DNA of 40,224 nucleotides from an uncultured Clostridia bacterium (GTDB taxonomy: Bacteria; Bacillota; Clostridia; Oscillospirales; CAG-272). The notes beneath the pieces are model-generated. The model saw only the letters and a list, made by a program, of their open reading frames with translations, ran no database searches and was not told where the DNA came from. The stretch spans positions 1-40,224 of the forward strand of contig CALWTT010000116.1 of NCBI GenBank assembly GCA_944384545.1, written 5' to 3'. Each line of letters starts with the position of its first letter. Positions within the stretch are counted from its first letter, which is position 1. Made by a program: the position numbers and the translations under genes. Below are positions 1 through 8,532 of this stretch, piece after piece.

Positions 1-1527
1 GAAGGTATTGTGCGCGTGCAACGCCCGCTGATAATTCAAGGAAAGAAAAACATAAAAATCTGCGGAAATCATACCCGTTTTTTGCATACCGGGTATGACA
101 TGACAGCGTGTACTCCGCAGCAAAACAACGGGCTGTTTCTTCTCGATCATTCTGAAAATATCACCCTGGAAAATTTTTCTGTGGACTATGCAGGATTTAC
201 CAGTATTGCGGGCACGGTAGAGGAGAAGAACGTGGGGGAGACGCCGTGGTTTCTGCTACGTCTTTATCCGGAGTTTGCATCTCTTACGGGAGAGGAAAAC
301 TATCAGACAGCGATGAGCTTTGATCCAGATGGGGCGCCGAACTATCATCTGTCCGGAAACGGCGGCGGCATGTCGGTAAAGAAGGTCGGCAAGGATCTGC
401 TCAAAGTGTTTTACAAAAATGCAGAGCAGGTGCAGCGCCTTTCTGCAGGAGAGCAGATCAATATACGTTTGTGTCTGAACGGAGCACCGGTGTTTGCAAA
501 TTATGCATCGGACCGGACGATATTCCGGAACATCACGATTTATCAGGCGGTGACCGGATCTTTTCTGATCGGGGCCCGTAGCGGCAGTATCACCTTTGAT
601 CATGTGAAAATCACCTTCCGGGAAGGCACCCGGCAGCTGATGACATCGAATTCCGATGCCATACATGTGAAGAGCATGACGGGGAACCTTATTGTGCGGG
701 ATTGTGTTTTTGACGGCTTGGGCGACGATGCGGTCAATGTCCACAGCCGTGCCGGCATCCTGGATACATTGGATCCTGAAAGCCGGACGGTAAGATTTGT
801 GGACGGTTGGAGCAAAAAACCTGCGGACCTGAACTGGGCGTGTGAAGGAGACACGATGGAATTTTATGATCCGGCTACTTTCCTTTCCAAAGGGACTGCA
901 AAGGTGCAGCGGTATACAGACGACACGTTACGGTTGGATTCCGTTCCGGAAAGTGCCGCGCGTGGGGATGTGATAGCCAATCTTGCTTATCTGCCAGGCG
1001 TACATATCTCCCATACGGTTGTTACGCGAAATCGTGCAAGAGCGTTTCTGATGCAGACACGGAATGTTATCATTGAAAATTGTGAGATGAACCGCATTTC
1101 TTTACCGGCCATCATTGTCGCGCCGGATATTCAGCGCTGGTACGAAGTGGGGCCGGCACAAAATATCACCATCCGGAACAATACGATGCATAAATGTGCC
1201 TTTGTCAGCGACAGCGCCAACATGGGAGCGATTGTGGTGAAGGCCAGTCATGACGCTGGATATGCGGAATATCCGGCGGGGGTGCACCGGGATATTGTCA
1301 TTGAAAACAACACCGTGGAAGAGACGGCAAATGCCGGGATCTTTGTCTCGGCCACGCGCGGGTTGACCGTGCGTAAGAACACGGTTTCCCGTTACGGAAC
1401 CCGGAAAAACATTCTGCCGACCGGAGAATATGCCATATATCTTGTAAATTGCAGGGAAGTGGAACTGCAGGAGAATCGCTGCGACACGCAGGGAGCGCCG
1501 GTGGGGACAAAAGGCTGTACCGTATAA
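1..1527 (+). CDS. right-handed beta-helix protein, GH110-like putative glycosidase (5' truncated)
   Basis: The frame is open to the left edge, so the true N-terminus lies outside the window; the first in-window candidate start is a GTG at 10, with no ribosome site visible. The protein is full of short beta-helix turns (ENITLENF, NVIIENCEMNR, NITIRNNTM, DIVIENNTVEE, GLTVRKNTV), typical of right-handed parallel beta-helix enzymes. Around residues 216-243 (counted from the GTG) it has Asp-Ala-x-His, a helix turn, then GDDAVNVH. The double Asp followed by Asn-x-His resembles the catalytic region of family GH110 alpha-1,3-galactosidases. The protein at 2981 has the same layout. Family membership is inferred from the motif layout only; it could be another beta-helix carbohydrate-active enzyme. 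A strong terminator follows at 1581. Whether it is secreted cannot be seen because the N-terminus is missing. Confidence 0.6.
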   Translation, partial: EGIVRVQRPLIIQGKKNIKICGNHTRFLHTGYDMTACTPQQNNGLFLLDHSENITLENFSVDYAGFTSIAGTVEEKNVGETPWFLLRLYPEFASLTGEENYQTAMSFDPDGAPNYHLSGNGGGMSVKKVGKDLLKVFYKNAEQVQRLSAGEQINIRLCLNGAPVFANYASDRTIFRNITIYQAVTGSFLIGARSGSITFDHVKITFREGTRQLMTSNSDAIHVKSMTGNLIVRDCVFDGLGDDAVNVHSRAGILDTLDPESRTVRFVDGWSKKPADLNWACEGDTMEFYDPATFLSKGTAKVQRYTDDTLRLDSVPESAARGDVIANLAYLPGVHISHTVVTRNRARAFLMQTRNVIIENCEMNRISLPAIIVAPDIQRWYEVGPAQNITIRNNTMHKCAFVSDSANMGAIVVKASHDAGYAEYPAGVHRDIVIENNTVEETANAGIFVSATRGLTVRKNTVSRYGTRKNILPTGEYAIYLVNCREVELQENRCDTQGAPVGTKGCTV

Positions 1528-1580
1528 ATCGAAAAGCTGTGTTTCTTCCGGAAGGATGCCGGATTTTCATACAGAAGGGC

Positions 1581-1627
1581 AAGCAGAAAAACGGATTGCA
1601 GGTGCAATCCGTTTTTCTGCTTTTTTG
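1581..1627. terminator. strong bidirectional intrinsic terminator
   Basis: A perfect 20-bp inverted repeat (1581-1600 with 1603-1622) has a two-base loop and runs into a T tract on the plus strand. On the minus strand the stem also ends in A/T-rich sequence. It separates the beta-helix gene from the converging methyltransferase gene and probably serves both. Confidence 0.9.
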
Positions 1628-1690
1628 CTCGCGGCATAAAAGTGCATAAGGAATCGGGGCGAGAAAATTTTTTGATACAAAAGGGCAGGA

Positions 1691-2356
1691 TTATTTCATC
1701 GCCTTCAGTGTGAAGGTCGCCTCCCAATGATTCAGTACTTCTACCGAGGAAAATCCGGCTGCAAGCAATGCTTCGGTTTCGTGTTCTACGGTGAGCGGCG
1801 TGTCATAGTGATAGAGTACACGATCTTTGATCCCTTGTTCGGCCATCAGAGTCATCAGATTCCTGCGGTGCATCCGCTCTTCCTCCTCCGATAAAGAAAA
1901 ATAATCTGTCAACAGGAAATATCCGGTCGCTTTCAGTGCCTTGTACAGTCTTGTATACAAAGGCTCTTTTTCTTCTTTTGTGAAATGGTGTAAACTTTCC
2001 ACCGATACCGCTGCGTCAAAAACTCCTTCGCCGAAGGGAACTGCAAAATACGAGCCCGCAATCAAATGGAGGTTCTTATCGGGGAATTTCTTTCTGAGTG
2101 CAGACAGCATTCCATGGGACAGATCGATTCCCGTTACACTGGCTGAGGGATTTAATGCATAATATTCCTCCAATTCCAGACCGGTGCCGCAACCCAAATC
2201 GAGAATATGACAATTTTCCCATAAAGGCAGACACTTGGCGGTAAAAGGATAAAACTCAGTTGCTGATGCAATATTTGTTCGCATGTGAGCATCATACCCC
2301 TCTAAACGCTTTTCAAAAAAATCGCTCATTTTCTCCAGCATCTCTGTATGTCCCAC
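1691..2356 (-). CDS. class I SAM-dependent methyltransferase
   Basis: A protein of 221 residues with a Rossmann methyltransferase fold. Motif I is LDLGCGTGLEL near residue 55, followed by the acidic end of strand 2 (VTGIDLS), and the motif IV region DAAVSVESLHHF. This resembles the Methyltransf_11/25 families (UbiE/YrrT-like small-molecule methyltransferases); the substrate cannot be told. The annotated start is GTG at 2356, but the ribosome site is weak. ATG codons at 2341 and 2329 are alternatives, the latter with a GGAG close in front. The gene stands alone, downstream of the tRNA pair and their terminator, and ends facing the terminator at 1581. Confidence 0.8.
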   Translation of the reverse strand: MGHTEMLEKMSDFFEKRLEGYDAHMRTNIASATEFYPFTAKCLPLWENCHILDLGCGTGLELEEYYALNPSASVTGIDLSHGMLSALRKKFPDKNLHLIAGSYFAVPFGEGVFDAAVSVESLHHFTKEEKEPLYTRLYKALKATGYFLLTDYFSLSEEEERMHRRNLMTLMAEQGIKDRVLYHYDTPLTVEHETEALLAAGFSSVEVLNHWEATFTLKAMK

Positions 2357-2442
2357 TTTTCTATAGGTATTTTCTGCATCTACTCGCTTTATCTGCTTTT
2401 CGACAATATATTTTTTGATTTTGCAGGATTACGCAATAAAAA

Positions 2443-2476
2443 GCAAAAAAGCGAGTATCTATGCAAATACTCGCTT
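2443..2476 (-). terminator. intrinsic terminator of the tRNA transcript
   Basis: Ten-bp stem (2449-2458 with 2467-2476) followed on the minus strand by six T residues. It lies 33 bases beyond the 3' end of tRNA-Arg and so probably ends the tRNA-Gly/tRNA-Arg transcript. Confidence 0.8.
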
Positions 2477-2508
2477 CTTTTGCAATGGCAGTTTTTTACA
2501 CTGCCACC

Positions 2509-2584
2509 TGGCGCGCCTGACAGGATTCGAACCTACGACCTACCGGTTCGTAGCCGGGCACTCTATCCGCTGAGCTACAGGCGC
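2509..2584 (-). tRNA. tRNA-Arg (anticodon ACG)
   Basis: A 76-base cloverleaf on the minus strand. The acceptor stem is GCGCCTG paired with CAGGCGC, the D arm starts GTAGCTCAGCGG, the anticodon loop is CTACGAA between CCGG and CCGG, and the T arm contains GGTTCGAATCC. The 3' CCA is encoded (2509-2511). ACG is normally deaminated to ICG by TadA and reads the CGU/CGC/CGA codons. It lies three bases downstream of tRNA-Gly in the same transcript. Confidence 0.97.
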
Positions 2585-2587
2585 ATA

Positions 2588-2661
2588 TGGAGCGGGTGAT
2601 GGGAATCGAACCCACGCGATCAGCTTGGAAGGCTGAGATTCTACCATTGAACTACACCCGC
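2588..2661 (-). tRNA. tRNA-Gly (anticodon TCC)
   Basis: A 74-base cloverleaf on the minus strand. The acceptor stem is GCGGGTG with CACCCGC, the D arm is GTAGTTCAATGGTAGAA, the anticodon loop is CTTCCAA, and the T arm is GTGGGTTCGATTCCCAT. CCA is encoded at 2588-2590. It is the first gene of a two-tRNA transcript driven by the promoter at 2689-2717. Confidence 0.97.
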
Positions 2662-2688
2662 ACAGCTGGTTCCTCGCCCGACTTCCTA

Positions 2689-2717
2689 ATCATAGCATAT
2701 TCTGTCACATTTGTCAA
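2689..2717 (-). promoter_or_regulatory. sigma-A-type promoter of the tRNA pair
   Basis: On the minus strand TTGACA (2712-2717), a 17-base spacer and TATGAT (2689-2694). It sits 28 bases upstream of the mature tRNA-Gly 5' end, fitting a short precursor leader. Confidence 0.85.
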
Positions 2718-2864
2718 TAGAAAAAAGGAAAAAAACGAGAAAAAAAGAAGAGCCGGAATGCATACAGATAGCAACGGAAGCAGGTAGTGGGCCCAGGATA
2801 GAGCACCGGCCGGAGGTTGTACTAATTGCACAAAAAAGTTTTTGTTTTTGGGTAATAATGCCAA

Positions 2865-2893
2865 TTGCCAGCCGTGTTTCAACATGATACAAT
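2865..2893 (+). promoter_or_regulatory. candidate promoter of the large beta-helix gene
   Basis: TTGCCA (2865-2870), 17 bases, TACAAT (2888-2893), 87 bases upstream of the ATG at 2981. The rest of the 2718-2980 gap shows no gene I can support. The ribosome site AAGGAG at 2969-2974 is well placed. Confidence 0.55.
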
Positions 2894-2980
2894 GAATCGA
2901 ACTGATCCAGAAAGCGGGCGTCGGTGTGTCGGGTGTGACAGACTGAAAAATATGAAGTCCGCAGGGAAAAGGAGAAAGAG

Positions 2981-5815
2981 ATGAAGAAAACGATGCTTTA
3001 CAAAGACGGGCTTCCCGTAAAGGGAGCGGGAGCACATTTTCCGTCGGAGAAACCTGCCCCGGCTTCTCCGGAGAAATCCATCGCAATCACCGTAGCTGAG
3101 GCTAAGCAGGCTATGGCTGGTGGGGGGAACTGGGATGCAGAAGGGGCAGTATTGACCGGCAATCTGCAGGTAGAGGATTCGGTTACCGTTTGCAATCTGA
3201 CCGTGCACGGACAACTTCGTATTCTTGCGGAAAACGTTGTTTTACAGAATGTCAGGGTGCTGTCGGACGGAACGGCGCTGACGGTCGAGGCTGCGGGCCT
3301 TTCGGTGAAGAACTGCTGTCTGGAAGGGAAAATCGCGATTCAGAACGCAGGAAACGATCTGCATGTTGTGAACAGCGTGCTCGTCTTCAGCGCAGCGGGC
3401 ATACAGGACGATGCATCGGCGGGTACTGCGATCCGGAACTGCCGCCTGGAAGGACAGGGAACAGCAATCCAAACCGCGGCAGAATCGGCGCAGGTTCTGT
3501 ATTGTACCATAGTAGTCGGCGAAAAGGACTGCGGGATTGTGATGGGATCTTCCCGCAATCAGATCGCAGCGATGAACTGCGTTCGCGGTGCACAGGAAGG
3601 TATCCGCATGGAAGGCTCGCGCAACAGCGTACTGCTGCGCAACAGTGTGATTTCGGTGACCGTGAAGAACAACCATGCCGTATATATTTGCGAGAATGCA
3701 ATGGGTGGTCGCCTGACGGCAACAGATAACAATTATCTTCTGGCAGACTGCAACCGATATCCGGAGGATGGTATGGATCACAGTGTGGTCAGTATCGGGA
3801 ACCGGAATATGAACGGGAATACACTGATGGATGTGGATGCCCGTTTGAAGGTAGGCGCGGATGAGGCACTACTGCCGCATGTAGACAAAGAGCTGTTTGT
3901 GGGGATGCCGCGTAGGACCACGGTTTGTGATCCGAGCGGAAAGAGCGAGCTGACTTTGCCGCAGTATGTGAACACGCACGCGCTCACGGAGGAAATTGTT
4001 ATCATCCCTCCGGGAGCATACTGTTCGGATGAGATGTGGTCTTTTCCGGCGGCGGCATCGGATACGACCGTATATGCATACGGCGTGTATGCAGAACGCC
4101 AGAAGGATCTGCGCATGCACGCCTATTTCCGCGGGGCAAGGAATGTGATGCTGAAAGGAATTCAGTTTGCGTTCCGTCAGCAATCCTGCGGTCAGGCATA
4201 TGTACTGGAAAAGCTCCCGGACATGGCAGAGGACGGAAAGAGTGGCTGGGTTCGCATTGTAACGGCAGCCGGTATGATGAATGAATTCGGCAACACCAAT
4301 CCTGCGTATTTCAATATTACCGCCATGGGCGCTCAGCGCGCGGGAACCTTCTACGCATACTGCGATACCGGCTTCTGGAAAATTGAGGCACCGGAGGAAG
4401 ATGGTACTCGCCTGATGCAGGTAGCGGCGGATGTATACAAGCGTCTCGAGATAGGAGATATTCTGACCTGCCGCGCATGCAACGGACACACCACTATGGC
4501 GGTGGAGGGCGGCTGTGAGAATATAGCTTTCTACGATCTTACCATGTATGGTGGCGCGGCCGGATTTGCCTGGGTGGAGCATGACAATAAAACAGCCACC
4601 ACATACTACCGTGTTCTTAACACCACCCGTACCGGGGAGCTGATTACCGAGGAAGAATACGATCGGTATCGTGCGCTTGAGAAAAAATACGGCGTATCAC
4701 TTGAGATCAGCCGTGACGAGCTGGGGCGATTCCGCGGTTCGCCCGCCCATATCGGTTCGATAGACGCCACACACACCACCCGTTGCGCACAGGGCTCAAT
4801 CTGCATCAGCTGTCTGTTTGAGAACATGTGCGATGACGGGACCAACCAGAACCATACGCATGGTCGATTGGCAGATGTGACCGATAATAAGGATGGCACC
4901 ACGACCATCACCTACAAGGGAAATCTTTCGCATTATGCGCACGAGGTCGGCAGCCGTACGGCAAACGGCTTCTGTGCAGATTTCCGCACGGGTGAACGTG
5001 TGTATGTTTACACGGCAGGCGGCCAGCTTGTCTGCGACGCGCCGGCGTTGAGCCCGACAGAGCATGTCGGAAAGGCTGTGGCGCCTGAATATAATACGGA
5101 GTATGAAATCCGGAAGGTCAAGGTGGCGACCGATGCCGTAAACTTCCGCGCACTGGACGGATACGATCTGAGCATCAATCTGTTTGATTCGGATAAAAAG
5201 GTTCTGATTGATAATATGTCCAAGGCGTCGAACGGCTTCATTTTTGATAATGTGATGGTACGGAACATCCGTTCCAGAGGGCTGTTGATCAAAGCGTCGG
5301 ATGCCAAGATCGTCAACTGCAGCTTTTATAATATCGGCATGAGCTGCGCGGCGATTCTGTATGAGATTTATTGGGGCGAATCGGGTGTTACCGAAAACCT
5401 GGAAGTTTCGCGCAACCTTTTTGATCATACCGGATATTTCCGCAACATCGATCACTATGCACCGATTGCGATCGAGGGCCTTGGCTCACGTGTGGATGAA
5501 GATTACCTGCTGTACAAGAACATCCTGATTACCGACAATGTGATCCGCAATCGTACAACCGATTATGCCGTGTATGTGAACTCTGCAAAGGGTGTCGTGA
5601 TACGGAACAACGATTTCGGCACCGTGAATGAAATCGGAAATCACTTCAAGACCGATATTCATCTGAACGGTGCTATGAATATTGAGATTTCCGATAACAT
5701 GTATTCGGATCCGACGGCTACACGCACCGAGGCAATCCGCGGCGAACATATCCGGAATATATATGGTACAGATGTGATGGTGAACGGGAAATCCCTGCTT
5801 CCCGACGCGGAATAA
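2981..5815 (+). CDS. large two-part right-handed beta-helix protein, GH110-like, no signal peptide
   Basis: A protein of 944 residues with a good AAGGAG site six bases before the ATG. The N-terminus has no hydrophobic signal, so it is predicted cytoplasmic. Residues about 40-280 form a first beta-helix with many short repeats (LSVKNCCLEGK, TAIRNCRLEGQ, NSVLLRNSVIS). A second unit, about 310-930, has a GH110-like centre: Asp595-Ala-Thr-His598, a turn of the helix, then Asp618-Asp619-Gly-Thr-Asn with His625. This matches the spacing in the first protein of the window. C-terminal turns include NLEVSRNLFDH, NILITDNVIRN and GVVIRNNDFG. I infer a glycosidase acting on imported oligosaccharides; substrate and activity are unproven. 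It is likely a single-gene transcript with its own promoter and a terminator at 5853. Confidence 0.65.
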   Translation: MKKTMLYKDGLPVKGAGAHFPSEKPAPASPEKSIAITVAEAKQAMAGGGNWDAEGAVLTGNLQVEDSVTVCNLTVHGQLRILAENVVLQNVRVLSDGTALTVEAAGLSVKNCCLEGKIAIQNAGNDLHVVNSVLVFSAAGIQDDASAGTAIRNCRLEGQGTAIQTAAESAQVLYCTIVVGEKDCGIVMGSSRNQIAAMNCVRGAQEGIRMEGSRNSVLLRNSVISVTVKNNHAVYICENAMGGRLTATDNNYLLADCNRYPEDGMDHSVVSIGNRNMNGNTLMDVDARLKVGADEALLPHVDKELFVGMPRRTTVCDPSGKSELTLPQYVNTHALTEEIVIIPPGAYCSDEMWSFPAAASDTTVYAYGVYAERQKDLRMHAYFRGARNVMLKGIQFAFRQQSCGQAYVLEKLPDMAEDGKSGWVRIVTAAGMMNEFGNTNPAYFNITAMGAQRAGTFYAYCDTGFWKIEAPEEDGTRLMQVAADVYKRLEIGDILTCRACNGHTTMAVEGGCENIAFYDLTMYGGAAGFAWVEHDNKTATTYYRVLNTTRTGELITEEEYDRYRALEKKYGVSLEISRDELGRFRGSPAHIGSIDATHTTRCAQGSICISCLFENMCDDGTNQNHTHGRLADVTDNKDGTTTITYKGNLSHYAHEVGSRTANGFCADFRTGERVYVYTAGGQLVCDAPALSPTEHVGKAVAPEYNTEYEIRKVKVATDAVNFRALDGYDLSINLFDSDKKVLIDNMSKASNGFIFDNVMVRNIRSRGLLIKASDAKIVNCSFYNIGMSCAAILYEIYWGESGVTENLEVSRNLFDHTGYFRNIDHYAPIAIEGLGSRVDEDYLLYKNILITDNVIRNRTTDYAVYVNSAKGVVIRNNDFGTVNEIGNHFKTDIHLNGAMNIEISDNMYSDPTATRTEAIRGEHIRNIYGTDVMVNGKSLLPDAE

Positions 5816-5852
5816 GAGATTCGTCCAAGCAAAACCATAACCGAAAAGGACA

Positions 5853-5885
5853 CGGGCCGGGGGAGTTTTCCCCCGGCCCGTTCTG
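5853..5885 (+). terminator. GC-rich hairpin terminator
   Basis: A perfect 12-bp stem (5853-5864 with 5869-5880) around a GTTT loop, followed by TTCTG. The stem is very stable but the T tract is poor, so termination may be partial. Confidence 0.65.
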
Positions 5886-5922
5886 CGTCCGGAACAGAGG
5901 AATTCCCATGCGCAGGCTTCTG

Positions 5923-5951
5923 TTGACAAATCCGGAGGAAAATGGTACAAT
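5923..5951 (+). promoter_or_regulatory. near-consensus promoter of the ruvC-truA operon
   Basis: TTGACA (5923-5928), 17 bases, TACAAT (5946-5951). Initiation near 5958 would give a leader of about 300 bases before the ruvC ATG at 6258. Confidence 0.8.
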
Positions 5952-5957
5952 ACCTAA

Positions 5958-6257
5958 GAAGGATCCGGCCGTTCCTTGGTATCACCGGAGAATGCCCAGA
6001 ACCAGAACCGGTGTGTTTCCCGGTTTGCTTGTAAGCCTGGCGGAAAGCAATGCTTGGGATGCGGCACATCGGATAGCTTCTGGATGCAGAAAATATGAGA
6101 ACGGATGCATAGTGGTATGGCGGAACAGACACAGTAAAATTTGTGCGGATCCCGGTATAAAACCTGTCCGTTCGGTCGGCATTTTGCGGCAGAATCGACA
6201 GAGGCAGGCATCGGAAAGGCGGATGGAGAATATCCGGAAAGCAGCAGGAAACGGGAA
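5958..6257 (+). other. long 5' leader or candidate non-coding RNA upstream of ruvC
   Basis: A 300-base stretch between a strong promoter and ruvC. One frame stays open (5908-6267), but it has a composition unlike a protein, no ribosome site and no recognisable domain. Possible pairings: a 6-bp hairpin AACCGG/CCGGTT (6005-6024), TTGCTT with AAGCAA (about 6025-6050), CCAGAA with TTCTGG, and GGATCC near 5961 with GGATCC near 6146. None is long, there is no T-rich terminator inside, and I recognise no riboswitch, T-box, 6S, SRP or RNase P signature. It may be an untranslated leader, an attenuator or an unrecognised small RNA. Confidence 0.3.
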
Positions 6258-6761
6258 ATGCGGATAATGGGAATAGACCCCGGGTTGGCCATTGTCGGCT
6301 GGGGCGTGATACAGCGGATCAACGGAATGACATTTGCTCCGGTGGCGTACGGTGCAATCAACACTCCTGCACATTGCATGACAAGCGAGCGTCTTTCGAT
6401 GATTTATCGGAATATGAATCTTCTTCTGGAGAAATACCATCCGGATGAAATGGCAGTAGAAGAGTTGTTTTTCAACACCAACCGCACGACGGGAATTGCG
6501 GTAGCCGAGGCCCGCGGCGTTATTTTGCTGTCGGCCGCGCAGCGCGGCATTCGGATCGGAGAATATACACCTTTGCAGGTCAAGCAGGCAGTTGTGGGAT
6601 ATGGCCGCGCGGAAAAAAAGCAGGTCATTGCCATGGTGACACGGCTTCTCAATCTACCATCGCCACCTCGCCCGGATGATACAGCGGACGCCATTGCACT
6701 GGCGCTCTGCCACGGACAAAGCATCCATTCGTTTCTGCACGGCGTAGGAGCGCCTGAATAA
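6258..6761 (+). CDS. ruvC: Holliday junction resolvase RuvC
   Basis: RuvC cuts Holliday junctions symmetrically with RuvAB. The protein is 167 residues, the usual length. It starts MRIMGIDPGL with catalytic Asp7, has the second acid Glu68 in AVEEL, the loop GYGRAEKKQV and the C-terminal Asp141/Asp144 pair in DDTADAIALAL. The start was set at 6258 because upstream in-frame codons encode nothing like RuvC; AGGAA lies seven bases upstream. It is the first gene of an operon running to truA; ruvA and ruvB, its usual partners, are not in the window. Confidence 0.95.
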   Translation: MRIMGIDPGLAIVGWGVIQRINGMTFAPVAYGAINTPAHCMTSERLSMIYRNMNLLLEKYHPDEMAVEELFFNTNRTTGIAVAEARGVILLSAAQRGIRIGEYTPLQVKQAVVGYGRAEKKQVIAMVTRLLNLPSPPRPDDTADAIALALCHGQSIHSFLHGVGAPE

Positions 6762-6774
6762 AAGGGAAAAATAC

Positions 6775-7638
6775 ATGTGGATTGCACAGAATTGGGAAGA
6801 CTATGTTTTGTTGGATGCTTCGGATGGAGAACGTCTGGAAAAATGGGGAAAATACACATTGATCCGACCGGATCCTCAGGTGATCTGGAAAAACCGTCGT
6901 GTCTCGCCTTGGTGGAAGAGAGCAGATGCGCGGTACCGGCGTTCATCCTCCGGTGGCGGAGGATGGGAAGGAAACCGATTGCCGGAAGACTGGGAAATCC
7001 GATATCGTAATCTCCGCTTCCGTATACGTCCGATGGGATTCAAGCATACGGGACTTTTCCCGGAGCAGGCGACCAACTGGGACTGGTTTTCGGAACGGAT
7101 ACGTGGCGCCGGGCGGCCGATCCGTGTACTGAACCTGTTTGCGTATACCGGCGGAGCGACGGTAGCAGCCGCTGCCGCCGGAGCTTCGGTGTGTCATGTG
7201 GATGCGGCGAAGGGAATGGTGGCGGCGGCACGGGAAAATGCAGCACTGTCCGGTCTCTCCGGGGCGCCGATCCGTTATATTGTCGACGACTGCAGGAAAT
7301 TCATTGAGCGGGAATTGCGGCGCGGTAACCGCTATGACGGGATTATTATGGATCCACCTTCCTACGGGCGCGGTCCCACGGGGGAAGTATGGCATCTTGA
7401 GGAGAGTATTGACGGTTTTGTTGCACTGGCGGCCGGTCTTCTGAGCGAGAAACCGCTGTTTTTCCTTTTGAATTCCTATACAACCGGACTTTCGGCATCT
7501 GCCATGAAATATATTACGGATATTCACATTGCTCGTCCGAGACACGGAAGCACGGCGGCAGAGGAAATCGGCCTTCCTGTAAAGGAAAGTGGGCTTTGTC
7601 TGCCATGTGGGAGCAGTGTCAGATGCTGCTTTGATTGA
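6775..7638 (+). CDS. class I SAM-dependent RNA methyltransferase (RlmI/RlmK-like, COG1092 type)
   Basis: A protein of 287 residues starting 13 bases after ruvC. The central part carries NLFAYTGGATVAAAAAG (SAM motif I, near residue 122), an acidic strand-2 end (CHVDAAKGMV), VDDCRKF, and DPPSYGRGPTGEVW (motif IV). The DPPSYGRG form and the FPEQATNW stretch before motif I are typical of bacterial proteins related to the catalytic domain of RlmI/RlmK-type 23S rRNA methyltransferases. The N-terminal PUA domain of RlmI is absent; there is instead a basic region of about 80 residues. The exact target nucleotide is unknown. The neighbours include truA, another RNA-modification gene. Confidence 0.8.
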   Translation: MWIAQNWEDYVLLDASDGERLEKWGKYTLIRPDPQVIWKNRRVSPWWKRADARYRRSSSGGGGWEGNRLPEDWEIRYRNLRFRIRPMGFKHTGLFPEQATNWDWFSERIRGAGRPIRVLNLFAYTGGATVAAAAAGASVCHVDAAKGMVAAARENAALSGLSGAPIRYIVDDCRKFIERELRRGNRYDGIIMDPPSYGRGPTGEVWHLEESIDGFVALAAGLLSEKPLFFLLNSYTTGLSASAMKYITDIHIARPRHGSTAAEEIGLPVKESGLCLPCGSSVRCCFD

Positions 7639-7665
7639 GCGGCCTACAGGAGAAATGCGGAAGCT

Positions 7666-8532
7666 ATGAGAAACTTTATCGAAACGGAGCACCTGCAATA
7701 TTTTTACGATGACGTTGACAGGCAGGCAGATCTTGCGCTGTCAGACGTCTCATTGACGGTACGTGAGGGCGAGTATGTGGCCGTTCTCGGACATAACGGA
7801 TCCGGGAAGTCTACGCTTGCCAAACTGCTCAATATGATTCTGATTCCGACGGGAGGAAGAATCTGGATTGACGGCCGCGAAATTACAGATCCTGCCTTCA
7901 GCGAGGATGACATGTTCGCTGTGCGGCGGGATGTCGGTATGGTGTTTCAGAATCCGGACAATCAGCTGGTAGCAACGGTTGTCGAAGAGGATGTGGCATT
8001 CGGCCCCGAGAATCTGGGAGTGCCGCGTGAAGAAATCCGACGCAGGGTGGACGACGCTTTGCGTATTGTCGGCATGGAAAGCTATGCGCGCCATGCACCG
8101 CATCGGTTATCGGGCGGGCAGAAGCAGCGTGTGGCAATTGCAGGTATTATCGCCATGATGCCGCGCTGCATTATTTTTGATGAAGCGACCGCTATGCTGG
8201 ATCCGCTTGGTCGCCGTGAGGTCATGCAGACCATGGACCTTTTGAATCGGGAGTACGGTATCACCATTCTGAATATCACCCATTATATGGATGAGGCGGC
8301 TCATGCTGACCGCATTGTAGTGATTAACGACGGGAAAGTGTATATGGATGGCACTCCGACAGAAATTTTTTCGCAGATAGAGCGACTTCATGCGGTGGGT
8401 CTTGAAGCACCGCAGGGGACCGAGCTTCTTCATGCGCTGCACACGGACGGATACGATCTGCCGGAAGGATGTGTGGACGAGTCCGCCTGCGTCGAGGCGT
8501 TGATCCGTGTTTATAAGGAGCACACGGCATGA
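7666..8532 (+). CDS. ecfA1: ECF transporter ATPase EcfA1
   Basis: First ATPase of the energy-coupling module that powers vitamin and metal uptake through exchangeable S components. It has 288 residues. Walker A GHNGSGKST is at 42-50, the Q-loop reads VFQNPDNQ, the signature is LSGGQKQR, Walker B is CIIFDEATAMLDP, and the switch His is in ITHYMDEA. The VFQNPDNQ and DEAT forms are typical of EcfA1 (CbiO1). Its stop overlaps the ecfA2 start by four bases (ATGA), indicating translational coupling. Confidence 0.95.
   Translation: MRNFIETEHLQYFYDDVDRQADLALSDVSLTVREGEYVAVLGHNGSGKSTLAKLLNMILIPTGGRIWIDGREITDPAFSEDDMFAVRRDVGMVFQNPDNQLVATVVEEDVAFGPENLGVPREEIRRRVDDALRIVGMESYARHAPHRLSGGQKQRVAIAGIIAMMPRCIIFDEATAMLDPLGRREVMQTMDLLNREYGITILNITHYMDEAAHADRIVVINDGKVYMDGTPTEIFSQIERLHAVGLEAPQGTELLHALHTDGYDLPEGCVDESACVEALIRVYKEHTA

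Noticed and set aside
2348..2787. Plus-strand frames encoding DRIRTYDLPVRSRALYPLSYR and MGIEPTRSAWKAEILPLNYT
   Set aside because: These are the well-known false translations of the antisense strand of tRNA genes (here tRNA-Arg and tRNA-Gly).
3242..5950. Several minus-strand frames of 100-240 codons under the large beta-helix gene
   Set aside because: Shadow frames; no ribosome sites and no domains, while the plus strand shows clear beta-helix repeats.
6108..6128. T-box-like string (AGTGGTATGGCGG) in the ruvC leader
   Set aside because: The core TGGNACC is not matched, no Stem I features or terminator are seen, and ruvC is not a T-box target.
5908..6267. 119-codon plus-strand frame in the ruvC leader
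   Set aside because: It starts upstream of the promoter, has no ribosome site and no protein-like pattern.
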